Below are positions 8,258 to 15,543 of a stretch of DNA of 53,608 bases, piece after piece. A model generated the notes under the pieces. The model made no database searches and had not been told where the DNA came from. It saw only the letters and a program-made list of their open reading frames with translations. A program made the translations under genes and the position numbers. Position 1 is the stretch's first letter; every line of letters begins with the position of its first letter. This DNA comes from Cloacimonetes bacterium UBA6097. GTDB lineage: Bacteria; Cloacimonadota; Cloacimonadia; Cloacimonadales; Cloacimonadaceae. Location: the NCBI GenBank assembly GCA_002435865.1, contig DIWV01000007.1, forward strand, positions 1-53,608. The letters are read 5' to 3'.

Positions 8258-9169
8258 TTAAAACTCTTTGGTAGTCTTGAAGTGCAGCTTGGCTACTTCG
8301 ACTAAGCGTTCTTTTTTGTATTGTGAAATGTAAGCTTTGCCTGCCTCTTTGACGCTATTACCCGCTCCCATGGGGAATTTTAGCTTATAAAAACGGTTCA
8401 TGGTTTGAAAAGACTGCAAAAGCTGGTATCTGGCAATAATACTGGCTGCCGCTACTGCCAAATCCTGTTCGCCGTCCGGTCTTTCAATGATTTGCATATC
8501 GGGATGCAGTTTTTTCAGCAGACCTGATGCTTTCTTAGCAGTGCTGAACTGGTCGATGAACACACCTTCTATGACAGAGTGCCGTTTGATTATGTTATCC
8601 AGAATCCTCGAGTGGCACCATGCCAGAAGGTCATTAAGGTTCTTTTTCTGGTTAGCAAAATTGGCATAAAGTTCATTATATTTAGAAGGTTTAAGTACCA
8701 TGCACTCTATGTTGTCCGGGAATTCATGATAGAGTTGTTTTGCAACTTCGTTAATCTGGTCTTTCTTCAGTTTCTTGCTGTCGCAGACGCCTATTTTGAT
8801 TAGTTTATCCCTGTCTTTTTTATCAAGGTAAAAGCCACAGACAATCAGAGGTCCAAAATAATCACCCTTTCCTGTTTCGTCGCTTCCCACCCAATGCAGC
8901 CAATTATGCTGGGGGATTGTTTCCGGTTTGGATGGAGTGCCCAAAATACTTTCCAGTTTTGCTTTCAGGGTTTTATCTTTAGCTCCGTTAATAACCGTAC
9001 TGATGCCTTTCTTCTCGGAATAGTACACATTTAGCAGGATAGTCTTGTCTCCAAATGTAAATTCCAGTTGCACTCCATAAGGAATTTCACGCTCATTGGA
9101 AAGCTGGAATCCTTCTTTACTGCACAGAGGTAAAAGATCTGCCAGATAGGCTTGGATAGCTTTATGCAT
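8258..9169 (-). CDS. rnhC: Ribonuclease HIII
   Basis: A 303-residue enzyme that cleaves the RNA strand of RNA-DNA hybrids. The type 2 RNase H signature HWVGSDETGKGDYFGPLIV contains the D-E of the active site, VCDSKKL follows, and FIDQFS and AAASIIARYQLL carry further conserved acidic and basic residues. The N-terminal 90 residues form the TBP-like substrate-binding domain that separates HIII from HII. I start at ATG 9169 (MHKAIQ). The longer frame to 9208 would translate the inverted repeat that flanks the neighbouring GxxExxY gene. That repeat begins only 16 bp before this start, so the gene's own promoter region may have been interrupted. Confidence 0.92.
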   Translation of the reverse strand: MHKAIQAYLADLLPLCSKEGFQLSNEREIPYGVQLEFTFGDKTILLNVYYSEKKGISTVINGAKDKTLKAKLESILGTPSKPETIPQHNWLHWVGSDETGKGDYFGPLIVCGFYLDKKDRDKLIKIGVCDSKKLKKDQINEVAKQLYHEFPDNIECMVLKPSKYNELYANFANQKKNLNDLLAWCHSRILDNIIKRHSVIEGVFIDQFSTAKKASGLLKKLHPDMQIIERPDGEQDLAVAAASIIARYQLLQSFQTMNRFYKLKFPMGAGNSVKEAGKAYISQYKKERLVEVAKLHFKTTKEF

Positions 9170-9184
9170 TTTATGTTTTCCGGG

Positions 9185-9220
9185 AAACGCAAAGCTGCAA
9201 AGAAACAAAGACGCAAAGAA
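9185..9220. repeat. Left 36-bp perfect inverted repeat around GxxExxY gene
   Basis: Reads AAACGCAAAGCTGCAAAG and on through ACAAAGACGCAAAGAA. It is an exact reverse complement of 9624-9659, with mismatches starting immediately outside the 36 bp on both sides. It is close to the type of sequence inserted in the restriction gene at about 15117-15150 (CTTTGCATCTTTGCG). Confidence 0.95.
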
Positions 9221-9223
9221 TTT

Positions 9224-9604
9224 TCATAATCCGTTCACCACTCTTCTGATGCCTTGGGATACAATCTTTTCACCGAAGTTTATCAGTAATCCCAGTTTGA
9301 TGCCGGTTAACCTTAAATAAGTCAGTAACTGAGCTTCATAAATATCATTGTACCCAGTGACAGCCTTGCATTCTATAATGAGTATTTCATTTACGATTAT
9401 GTCTAATTTTAGCGGATTTGCTATCGTAATATCTTTGTATTTAATAGGGACTTCTTTTTGCCTTTCAACGTTCAGATTGAGTTTCCTGAGTTCCCAGACC
9501 AATGCTTCCTCATAAACGGATTCAAGCAAACCGGGTCCTCCCAGGTTTTTGTGCACTTCAATAGCCAGCCCGATTACCACGCTTCTAAGTTCGTTTTCGT
9601 CCAT
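9224..9604 (-). CDS. GxxExxY protein, PD-(D/E)XK nuclease-like
   Basis: A 126-residue small protein with the family hallmark GPGLLESVY (Gly25, Glu28, Tyr31). A restriction-endonuclease-like core follows: LDIIVNEILIIECKA gives Asp68, Glu78 and Lys80, with Gln92 in the next helix, as in PD-(D/E)XK folds. The family is widespread and its biological role is not established. Start ATG is preceded by AAGGA at 7 nt. The gene fills the space between two perfect 36-bp inverted repeats, with its stop only 3 bp from one of them, and it splits the rnhC and hydrogenase genes. This looks like a self-contained inserted cassette. No transposase domain is visible. Confidence 0.9.
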   Translation of the reverse strand: MDENELRSVVIGLAIEVHKNLGGPGLLESVYEEALVWELRKLNLNVERQKEVPIKYKDITIANPLKLDIIVNEILIIECKAVTGYNDIYEAQLLTYLRLTGIKLGLLINFGEKIVSQGIRRVVNGL

Positions 9605-9623
9605 GGAACTGATCCTTATTTTT

Positions 9624-9659
9624 TTCTTTGCGTCTTTGTTTCTTTGCAGCTTTGCGTTT
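9624..9659. repeat. Right 36-bp perfect inverted repeat around GxxExxY gene
   Basis: Exact reverse complement of 9185-9220 (TTCTTTGCGTCTTTG... TGCAGCTTTGCGTTT). It lies 19 bp upstream of the GxxExxY start codon and 24 bp before the -35 hexamer of the hydrogenase promoter. A transcript across both copies could fold into a 36-bp stem enclosing the whole gene. Confidence 0.95.
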
Positions 9660-9683
9660 ATGTTATTATTTCAGACTTCAGTC

Positions 9684-9716
9684 TTGACACAAACGCTAGG
9701 TGATATTTTCTAATAT
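9684..9716 (+). promoter_or_regulatory. Putative sigma70-like promoter of the hydrogenase gene
   Basis: TTGACA at 9684-9689 is followed by a TTTCTAATAT stretch (9707-9716). Taking TTTCTA as -10 gives a 17-bp spacer; TAATAT gives 21. The hydrogenase start lies 30 bp downstream with TAGGAG at 9732. Read by eye only. Confidence 0.45.
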
Positions 9717-9745
9717 CAATGATTAATCCTTTAGGAGTATTGTCA

Positions 9746-11497
9746 ATGATTACAGTATATATAAACAATAAAGCAGTCCGGGTACCCAAAGATTCAAAGG
9801 TTATGCACGCTGCAGCCAAAGCAGGGTATCCTGTTCCGCATCTGTGTTATCATGAAGATTTACCGGCATTTGGAAACTGCGGAGTCTGCGTTGTAGAAAT
9901 CGCAGGCAAAGTCGTAAGGTCATGCACAACCCCTTGTGAAGAAGGCATGAAAGTAACCACCTGCTCCAAGAAATTGCTCGATTTGAGACGTGAAGCGGTG
10001 GAAATCATACTTTCCCAGCACCCGAATAACTGCCCTGAATGCATCAAAAACGGACGCTGCGAGCTGCAGTCTTTGGCACAACAACTGGCTATCAGGCACC
10101 TCCCGTTAAAGAAAATCCATAAGAAATTTAAGGGACAGGATACTTCTTCACCATCTGTAACACTGGACCAGACTTATTGCATCCAGTGCGGTCGCTGTGT
10201 TTATGTTTGTCAGCAAATCCAGGGTGTGAACGCTCTGGAAAACAGCGGCAGAGGTTTTAATACCTTTGTCGGTCCTACTTTTAACCGTCCCCTGGAAGAA
10301 AGCGAATGCATAAAATGCGGTCAATGCAGCGCTCACTGTCCTGTGGCAGCAATCTATGAAGTGGACGATTCTGATGAAGTCTGGGCTGCTCTTTATGATC
10401 CTGATAAAGTCGTCGTAGCACAGGAAGCTCCTGCCGTGCGTGTTGCTTTGGGTGAAGAATTTGGTTTCAAGCTGGGTGCGAATGTGGTCGGCAAGATGTA
10501 CACTGCACTGCGTGAAATGGGGTTTAAGTATATCTTTGATACCAATTTCGGTGCAGACCTGACGATTATGGAAGAAGCCAGCGAGTTTGTGGAGATATTT
10601 ACCAATCATCCTGAAAAGTTTCCGCTGATTACAACCTGCTGTCCCAGCTGGGTTGATTATCTGGAGAAGTTTTATCATGATTTAATTCCACATTTCTCCA
10701 GTGCCAAGAGTCCGCACCAGATGGTCGGAACCATGGTCAAAACCTATTGGGCAGAGAAGATGAAGATTGACCCCAGGCAGATTTTCCTCGTTTCTGTCAT
10801 GCCCTGCACTGCCAAGAAATATGAAATAGAGCGCATGGATGATATGTTTGCCAGTGGCAAACAGGATGTGGACGTTACCATTACCACCCGTGAACTGGCG
10901 CGTATGCTCAAAACCAGGGGTATTGACCTTGCCCTGCTCCCTGATGGCGAAGCGGACAATCCTTTGGGTGAATATTCCGGAGCAGGAACTATCTTTGGCG
11001 CTACAGGCGGCGTGATGGAAGCAGCTCTAAGAACAGCTTACAAGCTTATTACAGATACAGAATTACCGAATCCCAATATCGAATTCTTACGTGGTTATAA
11101 AGGCATCAAGACAGGTGAACTGACAATTGAAGGCAAAACCATTCGCATTGCTGTGGCATCCGGACTTGCTAATGTGAAAAAACTGCTGGATGAAGTACGT
11201 GCTGCCAAAGAAACAGGAAAGGAACCTCCCTATCACTTTATCGAAGTTATGGCGTGCCGGGGCGGTTGCGTAGGCGGTGGTGGACAGCCTTATAGGTCAA
11301 CAGCAAAGGTCAGGATTGCCCGTGCCAAGGGTCTTTACAAAGAGGACGCAGGCATGGAGCACCGTGAATCACACAATAATCCTTCCATCCAAAAGCTATA
11401 TAAAGAATTTTTAGGAAAACCTCTTTCTCCAAAGGCAAAAAAGCTTCTGCACACAAGCTACAAAGCCAGACCCATGAAGATGAGGATTGTGCAGTAA
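9746..11497 (+). CDS. Monomeric [FeFe] hydrogenase
   Basis: A 583-residue cytoplasmic iron hydrogenase that interconverts protons and H2. In order it has: an N-terminal plant-type [2Fe-2S] domain (HLCYHED...GNCGVC...CTTPC); a His-ligated [4Fe-4S] site (HPNNCPECIKNGRC); two ferredoxin clusters (CIQCGRCVYVC and CIKCGQCSAHCP); and the H-cluster domain with TTCCPSWVDY, MPCTAKKYE and MACRGGCVGGGGQP. The P1 motif has TTCCPS where TSCCPA is more usual. The length fits the CpI-type single-subunit enzyme. ATG 9746 is preferred over 9719 because TAGGAG lies 8 nt upstream. No maturases or partner subunits are nearby, so the electron donor (ferredoxin or NADH module) is not evident. Confidence 0.93.
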   Translation: MITVYINNKAVRVPKDSKVMHAAAKAGYPVPHLCYHEDLPAFGNCGVCVVEIAGKVVRSCTTPCEEGMKVTTCSKKLLDLRREAVEIILSQHPNNCPECIKNGRCELQSLAQQLAIRHLPLKKIHKKFKGQDTSSPSVTLDQTYCIQCGRCVYVCQQIQGVNALENSGRGFNTFVGPTFNRPLEESECIKCGQCSAHCPVAAIYEVDDSDEVWAALYDPDKVVVAQEAPAVRVALGEEFGFKLGANVVGKMYTALREMGFKYIFDTNFGADLTIMEEASEFVEIFTNHPEKFPLITTCCPSWVDYLEKFYHDLIPHFSSAKSPHQMVGTMVKTYWAEKMKIDPRQIFLVSVMPCTAKKYEIERMDDMFASGKQDVDVTITTRELARMLKTRGIDLALLPDGEADNPLGEYSGAGTIFGATGGVMEAALRTAYKLITDTELPNPNIEFLRGYKGIKTGELTIEGKTIRIAVASGLANVKKLLDEVRAAKETGKEPPYHFIEVMACRGGCVGGGGQPYRSTAKVRIARAKGLYKEDAGMEHRESHNNPSIQKLYKEFLGKPLSPKAKKLLHTSYKARPMKMRIVQ

Positions 11498-11518
11498 ACC
11501 ACAGTATAGTTTTTCAGT

Positions 11519-11583
11519 CATCCTGAGCTTGTCGAAGGACGTAATACTGTAAGCATGATTCGACAGGCTCACCATGACAGCCT
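11519..11583. repeat. Dispersed hairpin repeat (TGAGCTTGTCGAA type)
   Basis: Inverted segments GAGCTTGTCGAA and TTCGACAGGCTC surround about 20 bp. The pair is flanked by TCATCC and ATGACAG. A degenerate half copy (TTCGACAACTCACTATGACA) lies near 11799. Repeats of this style are scattered in many environmental genomes. It is noncoding. Confidence 0.75.
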
Positions 11584-11642
11584 GCTTCCGGGAGTCCTTT
11601 TTGCCAACGTAGCTATTTACAATACAATTAGTTAGGGTAAAA

Positions 11643-11688
11643 TGGACTTCGGGAATTATGAGTGCATTCGCGAAGTCCAAAAATTCCC
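11643..11688. repeat. GGACTTC/GAAGTCC palindromic element
   Basis: TGGACTTCG at 11643-11651 and CGAAGTCCA at 11671-11679 form a perfect 9-bp stem. GGGAATT and AATTCCC form a second, overlapping inverted pair. The GGACTTC ... GAAGTCCAAAA layout recurs inside the restriction-modification gene at 13981-14051, which suggests a mobile palindromic repeat. Confidence 0.65.
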
Positions 11689-11948
11689 GATCTGTCTCAG
11701 TAATCAAGAGACGCAAGTATTAACCCTTGATGGGTGACATATTTTTTTAATAAACGCAAAGAAACTATGACGCTATGATGGAAAGTTATATTTGTTATGT
11801 TCGACAACTCACTATGACACTTGCTTCCCAAAGTCTAAAATACCTCAATATGTCTCAGCAATTGATAACTGCATTAGAAATTTGAATTCCAGAAACACTT
11901 CATGGACTTTTGATCCTTACTTAACCCTTATATATTTCTTTGATGCCT

Positions 11949-12021
11949 CAGTATAGTTTCTGCATAGTTGCAGTATACTTTCTGTATAGTTTCTGTATAC
12001 CTGCATACAGAAACTATGCTG
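11949..12021. repeat. Second 11-bp tandem repeat family with inverted tail
   Basis: Five head-to-tail 11-bp units (CAGTATAGTTT, CTGCATAGTTG, CAGTATACTTT, CTGTATAGTTT, CTGTATACCTG) are followed by one and a half inverted units (CATACAGAAAC TATGCTG). ATAGTTTCTGTAT and ATACAGAAACTAT form a perfect 13-bp stem with a 6-nt loop. The unit length, the alternating A/T at its second base and the forward-then-inverted layout match the GTAWTGCTACC arrays, although the unit sequence differs. It lies 151 bp upstream of the restriction-modification start. Confidence 0.85.
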
Positions 12022-12171
12022 TAAATATATAGCAAATATGCTGTTGATCCACATATCTTATTATGAATGAAGCAAGCATGATAAAAGGGTGGAATCTGAA
12101 TCATCTGATATTTACTTGACTAATTCTGATGTGATGGAAATATTAATTTTATCAGCTCTTAGGGAGTGAAA

Positions 12172-15100
12172 ATGAGTTTTGATGCCATCCATAACTATTA
12201 CAGGGAAGTTGAGAAAATAAAGCATGCAGGCGGAACAAGTAATGAAAAATCCATCCGCGTTGCTTTTCAAACTCTGCTGACTACTTATGCAAAAAGTAAA
12301 GATTTAGTTCTCGTTCCTGAAGTTGCTGTTAAAGGCATAAGAGACAAAAACGTCTATCCCGATGGCACCCTCAAAGATATACTCCGCCAGGATTGGGGTT
12401 ACTGGGAAAGCAAAGACGAATTTGACGACCTTGACTTCGAAATCCAAAAGAAATTTGATAAAGGCTATCCCAATGATAATATCCTTTTTGAAGACAGCAT
12501 CAATGCCGTTCTCTACCAGAATGGCAATGAAGTTAGCAGGATTGCAGTAAAAGATGAAGCAGATTTAGATAGAATACTCAAGAGCTTTATCGGTTTTCAG
12601 CGTACCGAAGTTGCAGAATTCCGAAAGGCAATAGAGCTCTTCAAAAATGACGTGCCCAAAGTGACGGAAGCCCTGAGGGAAATGATTTTATCCAAAGCAG
12701 AACAAAATAAAGACTACCTTACTAAAATGCAGACCTTTCTGAAACTCTGCCGGGAAGTAATCAATCCCAACATCACCAAAGAAGACATACGCGAAATGGT
12801 TATCCAGCATATCCTTACAGCTGATATCTTTAACACTATCTTTGATGAACCGCACTTCCACAGGGAAAATAATATCGCCTGCGAACTCAATGCTCTAACC
12901 GAAACTTTCTTTACCAAAGAAGTACGCCAAACCACTCTGGCTGGTATCAAACATTATTACGATACAATTAATGCCAAAGCTGCTCAGATAGCCGACCACC
13001 ACGAAAAACAGATGTTCCTCAAGGTTGTCTATGAGACCTTTTACAAAAGCTATGACCCCAAGAAAGCCGATAGGCTGGGTGTGGTCTATACTCCCAATGA
13101 AATTGTCCGCTTTATGATTGACAGCACTGATTACCTGCTAAACAAACACTTTGGCAAACAGCTACAGGACAAAAATGTGGAAATCCTTGACCCTGCCACG
13201 GGGACAGGCACCTTTATCTGTGATATTATTGACCATATTGCCAAAGATAAACTGGCTTATAAATACAAGCATGAACTGCATGCCAACGAAGTTGAGATTT
13301 TGCCATACTACATTGCCAATCTCAATATTGAGTTTACCTACAAACAAAAGATGGATGAATACTCTGAATTTGAAAATCTCTGCTTTGTGGATACTCTGGA
13401 CAATATGGGTTTTGACTATAAAGACAAACAGGGCGATATCTTCAGCGTCAGTGATGAAAATGCTGACAGAATAAAGAGACAGAATGAAAAGAAAATCTCG
13501 GTCATTATTGGCAATCCGCCATATAATGCCAACCAGATGAATGCTAATGAAAACAATAAAAACAGGGAATATCCTGAAATTGATAAAAGAATTAAAGACA
13601 CATATGTAAAACAAAGTAATGCTCAAATGATAAAAGTCTATGATATGTATGCCCGTTTTTACAGGTGGGCTATGGATAGACTTGATGAGAATGGTATCAT
13701 TGCCTTTATATCCAATCGCTCCTTTATAGATAGCAGGACTTTTGACGGATTCAGAAGGATAATACAGGACAATTTTGATTATGCCTATATTATTGATACC
13801 AAAAGCGATGTAAGGCAAAATCCCAAGATTGCAGGCACTACTCATAACGTCTTTGGAATCCAGACAGGTGTTGCCATTATGTTTCTGGTAAAGCTGCAAG
13901 GTAACTCTGAAAAGCTGAGCAGTAAGGAGTCGATGCTGCCGATGCATACTGATAAAAGTAACCTGGACACAGGGCAGCTTGGACTTCAACCTGCGAATTC
14001 ACAAGCGAAAACTTCTTCTTCGTCTGTCGCTTGCATGAAGTCCAAAACGCCCAAAGCAGAAAGGCAAAATATAGATAGGGTTGGCGTTTTGAACTCCAAG
14101 ACCGCTTACATACCCTGCAGAATAGGATATATCGCTATGGAAGATAACTGGCGCAAAGAAGATAAACTGCAATGGCTGGCTCAGCACAAATTCAAAGATA
14201 TTCCCTTTGAACATATCCAACCCGATAAAGATAATAACTGGTTAAACCTGACTGACAATGATTGGGATGATTTAATACCCTTATCTTATAAGGATACAAA
14301 ACATGATAAAAGCTATACAAAAATCTTTTCATGGTATTCTTTAGGACTTTGCTCACATAGAGATGAATGGAATATTGATTTTAGTATTAGTAATCTTAAA
14401 TCAAAGACTGAGTACTTTTGTGATTTATACAATTCCGAAATGAAAAGATGGAATAAATCAGACAAGAAAACAGAACCAAATAACTTCGTTGACAGGAAAA
14501 TAAAATGGACTGATGATTTAGAATCTCATCTTGTCAGAAATTCTCAATTTAATTTTAACATTGAACAGATTAGAAAATCAGCATATAGACCTTTTGTACA
14601 GCAATTTACTTATTACGATAAAGTGATGATTGATAGAATCTATCAACAAAGTAGTATCTTCCCATTAGACCATCCCAAATTAGAGAACATAGTAATAAAT
14701 ATGTCAGGCATATCATCATCTAAACCATTTTCGGTGCTTGCTACTAATTGTTTAACGGGGCTTGATTTCCTAGAAAAAACACAATCAGTGTCTCAGTATC
14801 TATATACAGAAACTGGAGAACAACTTATTAATGTTACAGAATGGTCTATGGTAGAATTCCGCAAACAGTATAAAGACAAGAAAATCAGTAAAGAGGATAT
14901 CTTTCATTATGTCTATGGAGTGTTGCATAATCCGGCTTACCGGGTAAAATATGAGCAGAACCTCAAACGCAGTCTGCCCCGCATTCCATATTACGAGGAC
15001 TTTGGACTTTGGGTAAAATGGGGCAAAGCTTTGATGGATTTGCATCTGAATTATGAGACGGTGGAACCGTATCCATTAGAACACGAAACACACGAAAATA

Positions 15101-15453
15101 AAAAAGAAAATCTTGGCGACTCTGCATCTTTGCATCTTTGCGTTGAAAAAACACTCACCAAAGCTAAGCTCAAAGCTGATAAAGAAAACGGCATTATCTA
15201 TCTGGACGACGCCACCACCCTTAGAAACATACCACCTGAAGCATGGCAATACAAACTTGGCAACCGCTCTGCTCTGGAATGGATTCTGGACCAGTACAAA
15301 GAAAAGAAACCCAAAGATCCCACTATAGCCAAGCTCTTTAATACCTACCGCTTTGCCGACTACAAAGATAAAGTCATAGACCTGCTCATGCGTGTCACCA
15401 CTGTCAGTGTTGAAACGATGAAGATAATTAGGGAAATGGAAAAAATTAATTAA
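12172..15453 (+). CDS. Single-chain restriction-modification enzyme (type IIG / helicase-less type ISP-like)
   Basis: A 1093-residue enzyme joining nuclease, N6-adenine methylase and target recognition. The N-terminal nuclease has Pro63-Asp64 and WESK (Glu79, Lys81), a PD-(D/E)XK site. A helical linker follows, then the methylase with LGVVYTPNEIVRFM, DPATGTGTF (near 340) and GNPPYNAN (near 448). The C-terminal third resembles the type ISP specificity region (YAYIIDTKSDVRQNPKIAGT, FHYVYGVLHNPAYR). No SNF2-like ATPase lies between nuclease and methylase, unlike LlaBIII-type enzymes. ATG 12172 is chosen over GTG 12166 because AGGGAG lies 5 nt upstream. Residues about 575-643 and 970-993 look like translated palindromic repeats inserted in frame. 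The stop codon is part of another repeat (TAACCACAGAATAC). Confidence 0.88.
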   Translation: MSFDAIHNYYREVEKIKHAGGTSNEKSIRVAFQTLLTTYAKSKDLVLVPEVAVKGIRDKNVYPDGTLKDILRQDWGYWESKDEFDDLDFEIQKKFDKGYPNDNILFEDSINAVLYQNGNEVSRIAVKDEADLDRILKSFIGFQRTEVAEFRKAIELFKNDVPKVTEALREMILSKAEQNKDYLTKMQTFLKLCREVINPNITKEDIREMVIQHILTADIFNTIFDEPHFHRENNIACELNALTETFFTKEVRQTTLAGIKHYYDTINAKAAQIADHHEKQMFLKVVYETFYKSYDPKKADRLGVVYTPNEIVRFMIDSTDYLLNKHFGKQLQDKNVEILDPATGTGTFICDIIDHIAKDKLAYKYKHELHANEVEILPYYIANLNIEFTYKQKMDEYSEFENLCFVDTLDNMGFDYKDKQGDIFSVSDENADRIKRQNEKKISVIIGNPPYNANQMNANENNKNREYPEIDKRIKDTYVKQSNAQMIKVYDMYARFYRWAMDRLDENGIIAFISNRSFIDSRTFDGFRRIIQDNFDYAYIIDTKSDVRQNPKIAGTTHNVFGIQTGVAIMFLVKLQGNSEKLSSKESMLPMHTDKSNLDTGQLGLQPANSQAKTSSSSVACMKSKTPKAERQNIDRVGVLNSKTAYIPCRIGYIAMEDNWRKEDKLQWLAQHKFKDIPFEHIQPDKDNNWLNLTDNDWDDLIPLSYKDTKHDKSYTKIFSWYSLGLCSHRDEWNIDFSISNLKSKTEYFCDLYNSEMKRWNKSDKKTEPNNFVDRKIKWTDDLESHLVRNSQFNFNIEQIRKSAYRPFVQQFTYYDKVMIDRIYQQSSIFPLDHPKLENIVINMSGISSSKPFSVLATNCLTGLDFLEKTQSVSQYLYTETGEQLINVTEWSMVEFRKQYKDKKISKEDIFHYVYGVLHNPAYRVKYEQNLKRSLPRIPYYEDFGLWVKWGKALMDLHLNYETVEPYPLEHETHENKKENLGDSASLHLCVEKTLTKAKLKADKENGIIYLDDATTLRNIPPEAWQYKLGNRSALEWILDQYKEKKPKDPTIAKLFNTYRFADYKDKVIDLLMRVTTVSVETMKIIREMEKIN
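13894..14100. repeat. Palindromic repeat cluster inside the restriction gene
   Basis: This stretch encodes a low-complexity, Ser/Lys-rich insertion between LVK and AYIPC. It contains nested inverted repeats: CTTGGACTTCAA (13978) with TTGAACTCCAAG (14089), one mismatch; GGACTTC with GAAGTCC (14037); and CCAAAACGCC with GGCGTTTTGA (14083). The frame stays open throughout. Similarity of layout to 11643-11688 suggests an inserted dispersed element. Confidence 0.6.
15079..15150. repeat. In-frame CTTTGCG-type repeat inside the restriction gene
   Basis: AACACGAAACACACGAAAA, then CTTGGCGACTCTGCATC and TTTGCATCTTTGCGTTGAAA, lie in frame and encode ETHENKKENLGDSASLHLCV. The CTTTGCATCTTTGCG portion resembles the 36-bp inverted repeats around the GxxExxY gene. 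It falls in a linker between conserved blocks (PYPLEHE and LTKAKLKADKENGIIYLDD). Confidence 0.65.
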
Positions 15454-15471
15454 CCACAGAATACACAGAAA
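15452..15471. repeat. Short dispersed repeat at gene end, shared with 39691-39710
   Basis: The 20-bp sequence AACCACAGAATACACAGAAA is identical to 39691-39710. Here it supplies part of the restriction gene's stop codon. A diverged form (ATCACGGAACACACAGAAAG) lies at about 38720. Confidence 0.8.
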
Positions 15472-15508
15472 AAACAGAAAGCATTACAATAAAAGAATAT
15501 ATAAACAA

Positions 15509-15540
15509 GAGGTCGAAAATTGCGATGTCAAGATGGGGTG
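15509..15540. repeat. 32-bp imperfect copy of an internal segment of the ORF6N gene
   Basis: This stretch just before the ORF6N start matches 15741-15772 inside the gene at 27 of 32 positions, including an identical TCAAGATGGGGTG block. In the matching frame it would read RSKIAMSRWGE against ISQFAISRWGG in the gene, so it looks like a relic of another ORF6N coding segment. The internal copy holds a perfect palindrome (GATATCGCAA, central T, TTGCGATATC). Confidence 0.7.
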
Positions 15541-15543
15541 AAA

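Larger units (their letters stand above)
11498..11948. other. Repeat-rich spacer between hydrogenase and restriction gene
   Basis: No convincing gene is present. The region holds a dispersed repeat at 11519-11583 (CATCCTGAGCTTGTCGAAGG ... TTCGACAGGCTCACCATGAC) and a degenerate partial copy near 11799-11835. A palindromic element at 11643-11688 has TGGACTTCG / CGAAGTCCA and inner GGGAATT / AATTCCC arms, and a short AACGCAAAGAAAC fragment lies near 11755. An apparent minus-strand reading frame here translates the repeats and overlaps the hydrogenase, so I do not call it. Confidence 0.7.

Noticed and set aside
9185..9659. Classical insertion sequence at the GxxExxY locus
   Set aside because: There is no DDE, HUH or tyrosine transposase in the cassette, and I see no clear target-site duplication outside the 36-bp repeats. 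It is reported as a candidate cassette only.
10148..10678. Minus-strand frame of 176 codons within the hydrogenase
   Set aside because: Antisense to the conserved ferredoxin and H-cluster motifs; no start signal; no recognisable domain.
11411..11716. Minus-strand frame of about 100 codons downstream of the hydrogenase
   Set aside because: It overlaps the hydrogenase 3' end and translates two known-style dispersed repeats (VSLSNHAYSITSFDKLRMT). No ribosome binding site, no family.
13162..13989. Long minus-strand frame (275 codons) inside the restriction-modification gene
   Set aside because: It is antisense to conserved methylase motifs, has no ribosome binding site and has implausible composition, rich in Ile and Phe from the reverse strand of Asn/Lys/Asp codons.
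15509..15540. TTG start of the ORF6N gene at 15520
   Set aside because: It would translate the upstream repeat relic out of frame with its ORF6N-like reading, and ATG 15544 matches the family N-terminus better.
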